A stretch of DNA of 64,000 bases from Algoriphagus sp. (GCF_013373065.1 NZ_JABXIN010000011.1:1-64000), one strand, 5' to 3'. Shown: positions 18,067 through 27,802, numbered from the stretch's first letter. A program made the numbers and translations. Notes: generated by a model from the letters alone, not told the origin.

Positions 18067-19323
18067 TTATTTGTCATATTTCTCAATACAAATCCTTAAA
18101 AGATTTAAAACAGCAACCCCGGTTAATTGAATATTTAATAGTCTATCCTGAGTCAGCTGGAGTTTTTTTGTTTCTATAAAACCCTCACCTGCACAGGCAA
18201 TCCATACCGTACCTACGGGTTTTTCTGCTGTTCCGCCATCAGGACCTGCAATTCCACTACTTGCCAATCCAAAATCTGCACCAAATAATTGCCGCACTCC
18301 TTTGCTCATTTCTTGAACAGTTTCCTCACTCACGGCTCCCTTGGATTCCAATGTTTCCTTTTTTACTCTAAGGATTTTTTGTTTGAATTCATTGTGATAA
18401 GGCACGACAGCTCCTTGTAAGTAGTCGCTGCTTCCCGGGACGGTTGTCACCAAATGGGTGATATAGCCTCCCGAGCAGCTTTCTGCCAAAGCTAAGGTTT
18501 TCCTATTTTCTCTCAAAAGTTTGCCAATCGCAGTTTCAAGAGTTTCATTGTTATACCCGTAGACATACTTTTGAATTTTGGGGAGTACCAATTGAATTTG
18601 ATTATCAACTTCAGCCTCAATGCTTTTAAATTCAGTTCCAAATCCTGTCAACCGTAATTTTACATGTCCCAAAGAGGGTAAATAGGCGAGTTTGATATTT
18701 TCTGGCAGGGCATTTTCCCAATCATTAATCAAGTCAGCCAACCAGCTTTCACCAATTCCAGCTGTTTTAATGACTTTGTGGAAAATAATGGGTAGTTCAA
18801 AAATTTCAGGGAGTTTTGGAATGACAAAATCCCGCATCAATTTTTTCATTTCGTGTGGAACACCAGGCATGGACATCCAATAGGTCTCTCCCCGCTCAAA
18901 CCACATTCCAGGGGCTGTGCCTACCTCATTGGGTACATATTGGCAGCAGGATGGAAGATGACCCTGAAGGATATTCAAGGGGGTCATTTCGCGACCTCTC
19001 CGTTTGAAAAATTCAGTAATCGCTGCCACCGCTTCCGGGACTTCCTGTATTGGACAGTTAAAGTATTCTGCTAGAAGGGGTTTTGTCAAATCATCTTGAG
19101 TTGGACCTAAGCCGCCGGTAATCAGAACAAGATCGGCTCTTTTTTCGGCTTCTGAAAAAGCAGTTAGAATATCCTCTCTTTTGTCACCAACGGTTGTTTT
19201 TCGAACTACTTTAACGCCAACCAAATCCAATTCCTGAGAGATCCAATGGCTATTGGTATCCATGATTTGACCATAGAGAAGTTCATCTCCTATGGCAATG
19301 ATTTCGGCTTTGACCAGTTTCAT
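18067..19323 (-). CDS. cinA: CinA family protein (NMN amidohydrolase / competence-damage protein)
   Basis: A 418-residue two-domain protein. The N-terminal molybdopterin-binding-like domain (KAEIIAIGDELLYGQIMDTN, ITGGLGPTQDD) is linked to ADP-ribose pyrophosphatase activity in some CinA proteins; the C-terminal domain (LAESCSGGYITH, SSGIAGPDGGT) is the PncC-type nicotinamide mononucleotide deamidase used in NAD recycling. I chose the ATG at 19323, not 19413 of the ORF track, because homology begins at MKLVKAEIIA and the longer form would run through the end of the SDR gene. It starts one base after the SDR stop, so coupling is likely. Confidence 0.9.
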   Translation of the reverse strand: MKLVKAEIIAIGDELLYGQIMDTNSHWISQELDLVGVKVVRKTTVGDKREDILTAFSEAEKRADLVLITGGLGPTQDDLTKPLLAEYFNCPIQEVPEAVAAITEFFKRRGREMTPLNILQGHLPSCCQYVPNEVGTAPGMWFERGETYWMSMPGVPHEMKKLMRDFVIPKLPEIFELPIIFHKVIKTAGIGESWLADLINDWENALPENIKLAYLPSLGHVKLRLTGFGTEFKSIEAEVDNQIQLVLPKIQKYVYGYNNETLETAIGKLLRENRKTLALAESCSGGYITHLVTTVPGSSDYLQGAVVPYHNEFKQKILRVKKETLESKGAVSEETVQEMSKGVRQLFGADFGLASSGIAGPDGGTAEKPVGTVWIACAGEGFIETKKLQLTQDRLLNIQLTGVAVLNLLRICIEKYDK

Positions 19324-19324
19324 A

Positions 19325-20110
19325 TTATCTGACTTTGGCTTTTCGAAGAATTTTTGAAAAAATGCGAGGGAAGAATCGTTTGAGGTAGACAGCATAAGTC
19401 TCTTTTCCTCCAATTAAGACTTCTTCTTTTCGCTGCTTAATGGCCTTGAAAATTGCAGAAGTACAATCTTCAGGACTCATTCCTTTTGCTTGAGCATCGT
19501 CCATTTTTCCTAAGGAAGTACCATCTCCCGTCAGTGCATTTACTGAAACTTGAGTTCGGATAAATCCTGGGCAAATTAGAGTAACTGAAATATGGTCCTG
19601 GTAGTGTTCTGCTCTCAAAGTGTCAAAAAAGCCATGAAGGGCATGCTTAGAAGCAGCGTAAGCCGATCGATATGGCGAGGCAAATTTGCCTACTAAGCTT
19701 GTCACAACTGCAAAGTGTCCGGATTTGCGTTCCATATAATAAGGAAGTATGGCTTTGGTCAGCGCAACGGTTCCAAAGAAATTGACCTCCATTAATTTTC
19801 GATCCACCTCTAATTCGGTGTCTCTGATAAGTGAGCGCTGAGAAATTCCACCATTATGTAGAAGGATGTCAATTTTCCCAAATAGGGAGATAGCCTTTTT
19901 GACAAGGGAGTCGAAGTTAGATTGATCGGCTAAATCAAGTGGGAGTATTTTGACGTTTTCAGGGTTATTACAGGAATTTTTGACTCGTTGCAGCTCGGAT
20001 TCTTTTCGAGATGAAAGGATCACCTGGTAGCCTTCCTGCGAAAATTTCTTTGCACAAGCCTCACCAATTCCTGAAGAGGCGCCTGTAATCCAAATTACGG
20101 GTTCATTCAT
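19325..20110 (-). CDS. SDR-family oxidoreductase
   Basis: A 261-residue classical short-chain dehydrogenase. It has the Rossmann motif TGASSGIGEA (9-18), NGG at 86-88, and the catalytic Ser138, Tyr151 and Lys155 (YAASK). HGFFDTLRAEH and the lack of a clear membrane anchor place it with broad DHRS7/YqjQ-like SDRs that reduce ketones or aldehydes using NAD(P)H; the substrate is unknown. It overlaps the DHFR gene by 4 nt and abuts cinA, forming a folA-SDR-cinA run. Confidence 0.85.
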   Translation of the reverse strand: MNEPVIWITGASSGIGEACAKKFSQEGYQVILSSRKESELQRVKNSCNNPENVKILPLDLADQSNFDSLVKKAISLFGKIDILLHNGGISQRSLIRDTELEVDRKLMEVNFFGTVALTKAILPYYMERKSGHFAVVTSLVGKFASPYRSAYAASKHALHGFFDTLRAEHYQDHISVTLICPGFIRTQVSVNALTGDGTSLGKMDDAQAKGMSPEDCTSAIFKAIKQRKEEVLIGGKETYAVYLKRFFPRIFSKILRKAKVR

Positions 20111-20610
20111 GCTTCTGATACTTTTTCATAATCCACAAAGGAGAAAGGATAACGGTGTTTACTATCTGCGGGGTGGTATTCCCGAAAGACCTCTTTCCAT
20201 TCGTTTGGATCGAATTCGGGAAAATAAGTGTCACCTTCTGGGTTTGCTTCAACTTCGGTAAGAATCATTTTATCTGCCAAAGGAAGAGTTTGCTTGTAGA
20301 TTTCTCCCCCTCCAATGACAAAAAGCTTATCTACGTCCAATTTGTTACAAAAGGTGAAGGCATCTTCAATTGTTTGGAAAACAAAATGTCCTGCTGGAAC
20401 CTGATAATTTTTATCTCGGGTAATTACCAAATGCGTGCGATTGGGTAGGGGACTACCCAAAGATTCAAAGGTTTTTCTCCCCATCAGGAGGTAGTTTCCT
20501 GTCGTCAGTGCTTTGAAACGCTTAAAATCAGCAGGAAGTCTCCAAACGAGTTCGTTATTTTTACCGATTACATTATTTTTTGCCTTGGCAGCAATAATTA
20601 AAATCTCCAT
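20107..20610 (-). CDS. folA: Dihydrofolate reductase
   Basis: A 167-residue enzyme that reduces dihydrofolate to tetrahydrofolate with NADPH. The N-terminus IIAAKAKNNVIGKNNELVWRLP, the catalytic acid in LPADFKRFK, GRKTFESLG and VIGGGEIYKQTLP are all typical of chromosomal DHFR. Length is normal. It is first of a minus-strand run with the SDR and cinA; its tetrahydrofolate product also underlies the formyl donor used by the nearby Fmt. Confidence 0.93.
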   Translation of the reverse strand: MEILIIAAKAKNNVIGKNNELVWRLPADFKRFKALTTGNYLLMGRKTFESLGSPLPNRTHLVITRDKNYQVPAGHFVFQTIEDAFTFCNKLDVDKLFVIGGGEIYKQTLPLADKMILTEVEANPEGDTYFPEFDPNEWKEVFREYHPADSKHRYPFSFVDYEKVSEA

Positions 20611-20710
20611 TCCTTTAAAATTAGGCTTGAAGATACCGGAGATATTTTGCTTAAAAAAGGAAAAAAGTCTTGATGATCCTCATAAAAAATGAAAAGTCTA
20701 AATAAAATAA

Positions 20711-21649
20711 TTAGAGGTTGTAGCCTCTCAAAAAGTCCTTTATTTCCATTCGCTTTTTACCTTCTAGTTGGATTTCAAGTATTTCCAAATGGCCCTCTCC
20801 ACATTGGAATTTGAGGTAATTTTTTCCATCAGAAATCCATTCTCCAGGCTTTTTGTCATCTAAGCATTCCTGATTCCATTTTGACTTATAAATTTTGCAT
20901 AGTTTCCCCTGAAAAATTGTCCATGCTGTAGGATAAGGGGATAGTCCACGTATCAAATTGTGAATGTCTCTGGCGCTTTTTTTCCAGTCTATTTGGCAAG
21001 TTTCCTTGAAAATTTTAGGGGCATTATGAAGGGCTTTTCCTTCATCCTGAGGAATGGCTTCTATTTCATTTTTTGAAATGGCTTCCACCGTTTTTAAAAT
21101 TAGGTCAGCACCAATGGTCATTAATTTTGAATAGACATCACCCAGATTCTCTTCAGGAAGAATGGGGACTTTTTCCTGAAATAAGATGGATCCTGTATCT
21201 ATTTCATGCTTTAAGAAGAAAGTTGTCACCCCTGTTTCTGTTTCCCCATTGATAATAGCCCAGTTGATAGGGGCGGCACCGCGGTAATCGGGAAGGAGAG
21301 AAGCATGGAGATTAAATGTGCCCAATGGAGGCATATTCCAAACGACCTCTGGAAGCATTCGGAAGGCAACCACAATTTGTAAATCGGCCTTTAAAGAACG
21401 AAGTTCCTCCAGGAATTCCAGATTTTTCAAATTTGTGGGTTGTAAAACCCGCAATCCATGTTTTAAGGCTGCTTCCTTTACAGCTGATGGAATTAGTTTT
21501 TGCCCTCTTCCTTTGGGTTTGTCTGGCGCTGTGATAACACCAACGATATTCCAGCCAGCTTCTACAAGTTTTTCTAATCCGGGTACAGCAAATTCTGGGG
21601 TACCCATGTAGACGATTCGTAAATTTTTGGATGGAGTAGGATTAGGCAT
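20711..21649 (-). CDS. fmt: Methionyl-tRNA formyltransferase
   Basis: A 312-residue enzyme that formylates Met-tRNAfMet using 10-formyl-tetrahydrofolate. VYMGTPEFAVPGLEKL at the N-terminus, the catalytic signature LHASLLPDYRGAAPINWAIING and the C-terminal OB-like domain with LIRGLSPYPTAWT are diagnostic. Full length. It is read in the same direction as folA but 100 nt apart. Confidence 0.95.
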   Translation of the reverse strand: MPNPTPSKNLRIVYMGTPEFAVPGLEKLVEAGWNIVGVITAPDKPKGRGQKLIPSAVKEAALKHGLRVLQPTNLKNLEFLEELRSLKADLQIVVAFRMLPEVVWNMPPLGTFNLHASLLPDYRGAAPINWAIINGETETGVTTFFLKHEIDTGSILFQEKVPILPEENLGDVYSKLMTIGADLILKTVEAISKNEIEAIPQDEGKALHNAPKIFKETCQIDWKKSARDIHNLIRGLSPYPTAWTIFQGKLCKIYKSKWNQECLDDKKPGEWISDGKNYLKFQCGEGHLEILEIQLEGKKRMEIKDFLRGYNL

Positions 21650-21683
21650 AGGTAATTTTTAAAATCTTTTTAATAATTATTTA

Positions 21684-22856
21684 TTAGTTATAAATCAGGT
21701 ATTTGTCTCTTTTTTGCAGGTAATTTTGAAGTCCGGCTTCCCAAGTTTTCCGTATTTCGGCCTCACTTTTCCCCGCTAAGATCTGCTTTTTGAGCTCATC
21801 AGTTCCAGCTAGGGTGTTAAAAAAGTTGTTGAAAAACTTTTCCTTCATTCCGGATTTTTGGTAGGCATCCAAAAGGTATTTTAGTGTAAAGTGATGATCT
21901 AGTGATTCACCCCGAAGATCCACTCCATAGCATTTTTTATCTTGGTGAGGAGGTGTTTTGGACATTCCATCGATGCTGACAGGAGTGAAGGTGAAGTCAC
22001 CAAATTTAGGATCCGGATAGCCGTACATTTGGAAAGGTTCATAGGTTCCCCTTCCTAAAGACATCACCGTTCCTTCAAAAAAACAAGTGCTGGGATAAAG
22101 TCGGATAGCCAAGTCATTGGGGAGGTTTGGAGAAGGCTTGATGGGTAGTCTATAAGTCTGAGTATGATCCCAATTTTCAACGGGGATGACTTTTAAGTCG
22201 ACTTGAATTCCGCCTTTTAGCCACTTTTCTCCATTTATCATTTGGGCTAATTCCCCCACTGTCAAGCCATGGACAATTGGAATTGGATGCATTCCCACAA
22301 AACTTTGAAATCCTTCCTGCCTGATAGGACCATCTACATAATCTCCCAAAGGGTTGGGGCGGTCAAAAATGATGACTTCTTTTCCATTTTCTGCTGCTGC
22401 TTCCATCACATAATGCATCGTACTGATGTATGTAAAAAAGCGAACACCCACATCTTGCAGATCAAAAATCACCACATCCAGATCCTTCAGTTGCTCTGGA
22501 GAAGGCTTTTTGTTGTTGCCATAAAGTGATACGATAGGAAGCCCTGTTTTTGAATCAATGGAATTATCTACTTTTTCGCCTGCATCAGCTGTTCCCCGAA
22601 AGCCATGCTCTGGAACAAACACTTTTACAAGGTTGATTTCATTTTCCAATAAAAAATCTACCACATGGAAATTATCCCGCTGCGGCATGATGGATGTCTG
22701 ATTGGCAATAATTCCTACCTTTTTTCCTTTTAGCATCGGAAAATATAAATCAGGACGTTCGGAGCCAGTCAAAACTTGAGCATGTAAAACATAAATTTGA
22801 ATAAGAGTCAAAAAAAGAAGAATTGACAAAAAACTTGTTTGGATTAATTTTTTCAT
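21684..22856 (-). CDS. DUF1343 / NamZ-type exo-beta-N-acetylmuramidase
   Basis: A secreted protein of about 390 residues. I place the start at MKKLIQ (22856), which begins a clear signal peptide (LIQTSFLSILLFLTLIQIYVLHAQ); the ORF-track start at 22976 would add a non-homologous extension over the divergent gene. MKHMKK (22865) is the alternative. Conserved stretches include VGIIANQTS, VFVPEHGFRGTADAGE and the DRPNPLGDYVDGP region. The family includes the exo-muramidase NamZ (YbbC), which removes terminal MurNAc from peptidoglycan fragments. Here it probably acts in the periplasm in wall recycling. Confidence 0.85.
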   Translation of the reverse strand: MKKLIQTSFLSILLFLTLIQIYVLHAQVLTGSERPDLYFPMLKGKKVGIIANQTSIMPQRDNFHVVDFLLENEINLVKVFVPEHGFRGTADAGEKVDNSIDSKTGLPIVSLYGNNKKPSPEQLKDLDVVIFDLQDVGVRFFTYISTMHYVMEAAAENGKEVIIFDRPNPLGDYVDGPIRQEGFQSFVGMHPIPIVHGLTVGELAQMINGEKWLKGGIQVDLKVIPVENWDHTQTYRLPIKPSPNLPNDLAIRLYPSTCFFEGTVMSLGRGTYEPFQMYGYPDPKFGDFTFTPVSIDGMSKTPPHQDKKCYGVDLRGESLDHHFTLKYLLDAYQKSGMKEKFFNNFFNTLAGTDELKKQILAGKSEAEIRKTWEAGLQNYLQKRDKYLIYN

Positions 22857-22904
22857 ATGCTTCATGCTATTTTGCGCTGTGGTAAGACAAATTAAATCAC
22901 TCCT

Positions 22905-24119
22905 TTGAACCTTTCCTATTTCATTGCCAAAAGAATCAGTTTTAGCCGGATTGGTGGGTTTTCCGCCATCATCCATCGGATTGCTGTTGGCAGTTTGGCA
23001 ATTGGGATTGCAGTTTCCTTACTAGCCTTCATGATATTGGGTGGTTTTCAAAAAACTGTATCTGATAAGGTTTATGATTTTACAGGGCACTATCAAGTGC
23101 AACGTTTTACTATGAGCAATTCTTTTGAAGAAAATCCTTTTTCGCTTCAGGCTGATTTTGTTCGTAATTATTCCTCAATACCTAAAATTGAAAAAGTCCA
23201 ATCATTTGCCCATAAAGCGGCTTTGATTAAAGGAGATCAAGAGGTGGAAGGAGTCATCATGAAAGGACTGGGTGATGATTTCGACACTCTAAACTTTCAG
23301 CAATATCTTGTAGAAGGAAGATTTTTGAATTTCCCAGAGGAAGGAACTTCCAATGAAGTTGTGATTAGCAAGTATTTAGCGAATCGACTTTTGTTGGAAG
23401 TGGGAGACAGGATCATCCTTTATTTTGTTCAAAATCCTCCAAGGTACCGACGTGTGGAAGTGGTAGGGATTTATGAAACCTTGCTGGAAAACTTTGATCA
23501 AAAAATAATTTTAGGTGAGCTTCAAACTATTCGAAATCTGAATGGATGGAGTTCTGATGAAGTAGGAGGGTTAGAGGTTTTTGTTAAAGAGAACCCGAAT
23601 GATGAAATCACTCGATCTATCGAAGATAATTTGGATTTAGACTTGAAACTGATCAATTCTGAAAATAAATATTTGGAGATTTTTGACTGGCTTAAGTTAC
23701 TGGATACCAATGTATATGTGTTTATCAGTTTAATTGGTTTTGTAGCTATTTTTAATATGGGGGCTATCCTCTTTATTCTAATTATGGAGCGTACCCAAAT
23801 GATAGGGTTGCTCAAGGCTTTAGGAGCTCAGGACTTTCAGATTCGTCGAATTTTCTTTTGGAATGGTATGCGAATTTTGGGAAGAGGACTTTTGATAGGG
23901 AATGCCATTGGTTTGGGATTTGGCCTTCTTCAGGATCTATTTCGGATTGTGCCATTAGACCCTCAAAGTTATTACATGAGTTATGTGCCCATCGAGTGGA
24001 ATTGGCCAGTTTTTATCGCGATCAACCTGGGAATAACTTTGTTGACAGCCCTTGTTTTATGGATTCCGGTAATCGTAATTTCCAGAGTAAACCCGATTCA
24101 ATCTATACGCTTTGATTGA
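22905..24119 (+). CDS. LolC/LolE-type ABC transporter permease
   Basis: A 404-residue inner-membrane permease starting at TTG (NLSYFIAKRIS is the usual N-terminus of this family in Bacteroidota, so the rare start is likely right). TM1 about 25-48 is followed by a large periplasmic MacB-PCD-like domain, then three C-terminal TM segments of the FtsX fold with LIMERTQMIGLLKALGAQD. It should work with a separate LolD ATPase to release lipoproteins from the inner membrane; none lies nearby. The 3' end overlaps the convergent glycosyltransferase by 17 bp. Confidence 0.85.
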   Translation: MNLSYFIAKRISFSRIGGFSAIIHRIAVGSLAIGIAVSLLAFMILGGFQKTVSDKVYDFTGHYQVQRFTMSNSFEENPFSLQADFVRNYSSIPKIEKVQSFAHKAALIKGDQEVEGVIMKGLGDDFDTLNFQQYLVEGRFLNFPEEGTSNEVVISKYLANRLLLEVGDRIILYFVQNPPRYRRVEVVGIYETLLENFDQKIILGELQTIRNLNGWSSDEVGGLEVFVKENPNDEITRSIEDNLDLDLKLINSENKYLEIFDWLKLLDTNVYVFISLIGFVAIFNMGAILFILIMERTQMIGLLKALGAQDFQIRRIFFWNGMRILGRGLLIGNAIGLGFGLLQDLFRIVPLDPQSYYMSYVPIEWNWPVFIAINLGITLLTALVLWIPVIVISRVNPIQSIRFD

Positions 24120-24849
24120 GTTTGTAAGGAGAAAAAATACTTTTCAGCTTCATCCAAATCACCCCAAATACAGCTTCCTTAAAGATTCCTTTGCTCATTT
24201 TGGAAGTACCCTTGGTTCGATCTGTAAAAATGATGGGAACTTCTTTAATCTTAAACCCTAATTTCCAAGCGGTAAATTTCATCTCAATCTGAAAGGCATA
24301 GCCGATAAATTTAATCTCGTCGAGTTGAATTCCGGCTAACACCGATCGATGATAACATTTAAATCCTGCAGTAGCATCGTTGATAGGCAAGCCTGTTATA
24401 AAGCGAACATAAACGGAAGCAAAATAGGACATCAATACACGTCCTATCGGCCAATTAACCACATTGACGCCAGTGATGTATCGACTCCCAATGGCCATAT
24501 CAAATCCTTCATTGGCGCAGGCTTCATATAGATGGATTAAATCATTTGGGTTATGTGAAAAATCAGCATCCATCTCAAAAATGTAATCATATCCATGATT
24601 CAGGGCCCACTTGAAGCCAGTGATATAGGCTGTTCCAAGTCCCAATTTTCCCGAGCGTTGGATTAAATGGAGTCTATCTTTGAATATATCCTGCTGCTGT
24701 TTTACAAGCTTGGAAGTACCATCAGGAGAGGCATCATCGATCACTAAAAGTTCAAAATCCCCATCTAGCCCCATGACTGTCTGAATCATGTCTACAATAT
24801 TTTCCTTTTCTTTGTAGGTCGGAATGATGACTAGCTTTCGATGTGTCAT
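24103..24849 (-). CDS. Polyprenol-phosphate mannosyltransferase-like GT2 enzyme
   Basis: A family 2 glycosyltransferase of about 248 residues. I start it at MTHRKLVIIPTYKEKENI (24849); the longer ORF-track start adds a tail unlike the family. Motifs: VIDDASPDGT, EMDADFSHNP (DxD metal/nucleotide site) and GSRYITGVNVVNWPIGR, all typical of DPM1-like dolichol/polyprenol-phosphate mannose synthases. It would transfer mannose (or glucose) from a nucleotide sugar to a lipid phosphate at the cytoplasmic membrane. There is no C-terminal membrane domain, as in the short bacterial forms. Confidence 0.88.
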   Translation of the reverse strand: MTHRKLVIIPTYKEKENIVDMIQTVMGLDGDFELLVIDDASPDGTSKLVKQQQDIFKDRLHLIQRSGKLGLGTAYITGFKWALNHGYDYIFEMDADFSHNPNDLIHLYEACANEGFDMAIGSRYITGVNVVNWPIGRVLMSYFASVYVRFITGLPINDATAGFKCYHRSVLAGIQLDEIKFIGYAFQIEMKFTAWKLGFKIKEVPIIFTDRTKGTSKMSKGIFKEAVFGVIWMKLKSIFSPYKLNQSV

Positions 24850-24924
24850 AATTTTTTCAATGCTCAAAAGTAATCCTTCGACTTGGTTTTTGAAGAATGG
24901 TCTATACAAAAATTGGTTAAAGGC

Positions 24925-24932
24925 TATTTTTG
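24925..24932 (+). promoter_or_regulatory. Candidate -7 box for the ATP-grasp gene
   Basis: TATTTTTG matches TAnnTTTG exactly, 15 nt before the ATG at 24948. No TTG is found at the right distance upstream, so this is a weak call. Confidence 0.3.
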
Positions 24933-24947
24933 CGTCAAAATAGGAAT

Positions 24948-25844
24948 ATGAAAAAGAAGATAGGTATTGTTAGTTATTTTTCTACAGGCGCATATGACGC
25001 CAATACCATTGATGAGGATCAAATTCTTTCAGAGATAGTTACGGAATTGGGCTTTGAAAATGAAATTTTACCTTGGTCTGATCCATCGGTTCATTGGGAA
25101 CAATTTGATGCACTTTTGATCAAATCAGTCTGGGATTATTTCGATTTCTATCCTCAATTTTTGAATTGGTTGGAACAGGTGGAGTCTTTAGGGATTCCTG
25201 TGCTAAATGATATTAAAACCGTACGCTGGAATAGTAATAAACGCTATTTGCTGGAAATGGCCGAAAAGGGATTTCCGGTCATTTCTGGAGTGCTTTTGGT
25301 GAAAGGTACGCATCCTGAATTTTCGCAAATTCAAAATCAACTGAAATCAGGATGGGCTGTCATAAAGCCATTAGTTAGTGGTGGAGCTAAAAATACCTTC
25401 AAAATCTCTGAGGAAAATTGGTCTCAACATGTAGAAAAACTGGAAAAGCTTTTAAAAGAAGAATCATTTTTGGTACAACCCTTTGTGAAAGAAGTAGCAG
25501 AGGTAGGGGAGTATTCCCTGATTTTCTTCAATGGGAGTTTTTCTCATGCAGTGCTAAAAACACCCAAAAAGAAGGATTTTCGAGTGCAGCATTATTTTGG
25601 AGGAACCATCCAAGTAATTCAGCCTACTTCAGAAATGCTTCAAACAGCACAAGGATTCGTAGATCAATTTGCTCCGAATTCGCTTTATGCGCGAGTAGAT
25701 GGAGTAGAAATTGAGGGTGAATTTTATTTAATGGAATTAGAGCTGATTGAACCTTATCTGTTTTTAGGGCTGACAGAAGAGTCTATCCCAAATTATAAAT
25801 CAGCTATTAAGAAAAGGCTTTATCAGGAACAAATATCCAAATGA
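24948..25844 (+). CDS. ATP-grasp family protein
   Basis: About 298 residues; I start it at the ATG giving MKKKIGIVSYF rather than the TTG at 24930. It has a preATP-grasp N-terminus, an ATP-grasp core with NSNKRYLLEMAEKGFPV, WAVIKPLVSGGAKNTFKI (nucleotide lysine and glycine loop), FLVQPFVKEVAEVGEYSLIFF and a late EGEFYLMELELIEPYLFL metal-binding end. It resembles glutathione-synthetase/RimK-like ligases, which join a carboxylate to an amine with ATP. The substrate is not apparent. The 3' end overlaps the convergent TPR gene by 22 bp. Confidence 0.75.
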   Translation: MKKKIGIVSYFSTGAYDANTIDEDQILSEIVTELGFENEILPWSDPSVHWEQFDALLIKSVWDYFDFYPQFLNWLEQVESLGIPVLNDIKTVRWNSNKRYLLEMAEKGFPVISGVLLVKGTHPEFSQIQNQLKSGWAVIKPLVSGGAKNTFKISEENWSQHVEKLEKLLKEESFLVQPFVKEVAEVGEYSLIFFNGSFSHAVLKTPKKKDFRVQHYFGGTIQVIQPTSEMLQTAQGFVDQFAPNSLYARVDGVEIEGEFYLMELELIEPYLFLGLTEESIPNYKSAIKKRLYQEQISK

Positions 25845-26620
25845 TTCAGCGCATAATCTGAGCCTTTGGAGGCAGCTTGTTGGATAAACTGGCAACCTTG
25901 AGAATCTCCCATTTTGGCTAAGCAAATCCCTTTTTTCGCCAACGCTTCCAAATGGTCAGGGTATTCTTTTAAAACCGCTTCAAAATCCTCCAAAGCCCAC
26001 TCTAGGTAGCCCACCTTCATCAAGGCAAATCCTCTGTTGTATCGCCCTACCAGATTATCAGGTTCCAATTTTACATATTGGTTGAATGATGCGGCACACC
26101 CTAAGACGTCGCCTTGGTAGGCTCTTGCCATTCCTTGATAAAAATAGAGTCTTGGATGCTGATCGTTTAGCTCTTTTGCTTTTTGGAAAAACTCATCAGC
26201 TAATTTGAAATTTCTATTTTGAAGCAATGTCCTTCCTAAAAGGTAAAGAATCTCAAAATCAGCTGGATCATACTTAGCGGCTCTCAATAATCGTAATTCA
26301 GCTTCTTTATACTCTTTTTGGTTAAAAAGGATCTTTCCAATTCCTGCATGAGCTTGTGCGTATTCAGGATTCAGTGAAATGATTCGCTCGTAATCTGCCA
26401 AGGCCTCCTTTATTTCTCCAATCTCTTCATAGGATCGTGCCCGAAGATGTAAAGCTTTGATATCTGTGACATGGAAGAAGAGATAGGTGTTAAGTGAGCC
26501 AATAGCTTTCTCATAATTCTTTTCAGAGAAAAAATCTTCTGCCTCATAAAGCTCTGAACGGCAGGAACTAAATAGCAGAACCAAAAAAATCAAGAATGAT
26601 ATATTAAATTTTCGTAGCAT
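25823..26620 (-). CDS. TPR-repeat lipoprotein
   Basis: A 265-residue lipoprotein with signal ending FSSC (Cys20). The mature part is made of consecutive tetratricopeptide repeats (for example EIKEALADYERIISLNPEYAQAHAGIGKI and AELRLLRAAKYDPADFEILYLLG), so it is a protein-binding scaffold anchored in an envelope membrane. No catalytic domain. It lies downstream of hisB but a strong terminator separates them, so it should have its own promoter. Confidence 0.85.
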   Translation of the reverse strand: MLRKFNISFLIFLVLLFSSCRSELYEAEDFFSEKNYEKAIGSLNTYLFFHVTDIKALHLRARSYEEIGEIKEALADYERIISLNPEYAQAHAGIGKILFNQKEYKEAELRLLRAAKYDPADFEILYLLGRTLLQNRNFKLADEFFQKAKELNDQHPRLYFYQGMARAYQGDVLGCAASFNQYVKLEPDNLVGRYNRGFALMKVGYLEWALEDFEAVLKEYPDHLEALAKKGICLAKMGDSQGCQFIQQAASKGSDYALNHLDICS

Positions 26621-26632
26621 AACGAAAGAAAC

Positions 26633-26683
26633 AAAAAATTGGATTTGAAAAAAAGTGATTTAACAATTTTTCAAATCCAATTT
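26633..26683 (-). terminator. Terminator of the his operon
   Basis: A perfect 17-bp stem (26636-26652 with 26667-26683; AAATTGGATTTGAAAAA and its complement) with a 14-nt loop. On the minus strand it is followed by TTTTTTG. It sits 4 nt after the hisB stop and should end the hisGDCB transcript. Confidence 0.85.
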
Positions 26684-26687
26684 GAGA

Positions 26688-27785
26688 TTAAAGCACACCT
26701 TTGGTGCTTGGAAGCTGATTAATGGTCTGTGGATCTCGTTTGACAGCCATTTTGATAGCTCTTGCCAGACCTTTGAAAATCGCTTCAATTTTGTGGTGTT
26801 CGTTATCTCCCTCCACTTTGATATTTAAGTTGCATTTGGCAGTATCGGAAAATGATTTGAAGAAATGATAAAACATTTCAGTGGGCATATCTCCGATTTT
26901 TTCCCGCTTAAATTCTGCATCCCAAACGATCCAAGGCCTTCCTCCAAAATCAATCGCAACTTGTGCCAATGCATCATCCATGGGCAAGAGGAATCCATAT
27001 CGGTAAATGCCTTTTTTATCGCCCAAGGCTTTTAAATAGGCCTCACCTAAGGCTAAAGCAGTATCTTCAATCGTGTGGTGCTCATCAATATGAAGGTCTC
27101 CTTTAACTTCGATTTCCAGATCTGTGGCTCCATGTTTTCCTAATTGCTCCAACATGTGGTCAAAAAAGCTCAGGCCTGTATTTATTTTGCATTTCCCGCT
27201 TCCGTCCAAATTCAGGTGGATACGGATATCGGTTTCTGAGGTAGTCCGTGTAACCGTTGCTTTTCGAGCTGGTATTTTCAGAAATTGATAAATTTCATCC
27301 CAATCGAATGTTGAAAGGACCGCATCCTCGTGAGGCTCTCCTAGAAAAATAGCCTTTGCTCCTAAATTTTGAGCTAATTGAATGTCGGTAATCCTGTCCC
27401 CAATGACATAAGAGTTAGCTAAATCATAAGCATCCGAAAAGTATTCTTGAAGCAGGCCTGTTCGAGGTTTTCTGGTAGGTGCATTTTCGTGTTCAAAAGA
27501 CCGATCCACATGAATAGCCTTAAAAAATACATTTTCTTGCTCCAAGGTCTTTAGCATCTTGTACTGAGCAGGCCAAAAATCTTGTTCAGGAAAGGATTCT
27601 GTACCTAAGCCATCTTGATTGGTTACCATCACCAATTCAAAGTCAGTTTCTTCCGCAATTTTGCGAAGGTTAGAAATTGCTTTTGGAATGAATTCTAATT
27701 TTTCAAGGCTATCGACTTGAAAGTCCGTGGGTGGTTCCTTGATTATAGTCCCGTCCCGATCGATGAATAAAATTTTCTTTTTCAT
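26688..27785 (-). CDS. hisB: Bifunctional histidinol-phosphatase / imidazoleglycerol-phosphate dehydratase
   Basis: A 365-residue fusion for two steps of histidine synthesis. The N-terminal HAD phosphatase domain carries FIDRDGTI with nucleophile Asp9 and Asp11 (residues 1-170) and removes phosphate from histidinol phosphate. The C-terminal domain (about 175-365) dehydrates imidazoleglycerol phosphate; its metal-binding His clusters are visible as [23 protein letters not shown] and [20 protein letters not shown]. The length equals that of the E. coli-type fusion. It is the last gene of the hisGDCB unit, 17 nt after hisC, directly before a terminator. Confidence 0.96.
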   Translation of the reverse strand: MKKKILFIDRDGTIIKEPPTDFQVDSLEKLEFIPKAISNLRKIAEETDFELVMVTNQDGLGTESFPEQDFWPAQYKMLKTLEQENVFFKAIHVDRSFEHENAPTRKPRTGLLQEYFSDAYDLANSYVIGDRITDIQLAQNLGAKAIFLGEPHEDAVLSTFDWDEIYQFLKIPARKATVTRTTSETDIRIHLNLDGSGKCKINTGLSFFDHMLEQLGKHGATDLEIEVKGDLHIDEHHTIEDTALALGEAYLKALGDKKGIYRYGFLLPMDDALAQVAIDFGGRPWIVWDAEFKREKIGDMPTEMFYHFFKSFSDTAKCNLNIKVEGDNEHHKIEAIFKGLARAIKMAVKRDPQTINQLPSTKGVL

Positions 27786-27802
27786 TAAAATTCAATATTT
27801 CT

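Noticed and set aside
19324-19413. N-terminal extension of cinA in the ORF track
   Set aside because: It overlaps the end of the SDR gene in another frame, and CinA homology begins at the ATG at 19323.
22857-22976. N-terminal extension of the NamZ-like gene
   Set aside because: A signal peptide starts at 22856; the extension runs across the divergent permease gene and has no family counterpart.
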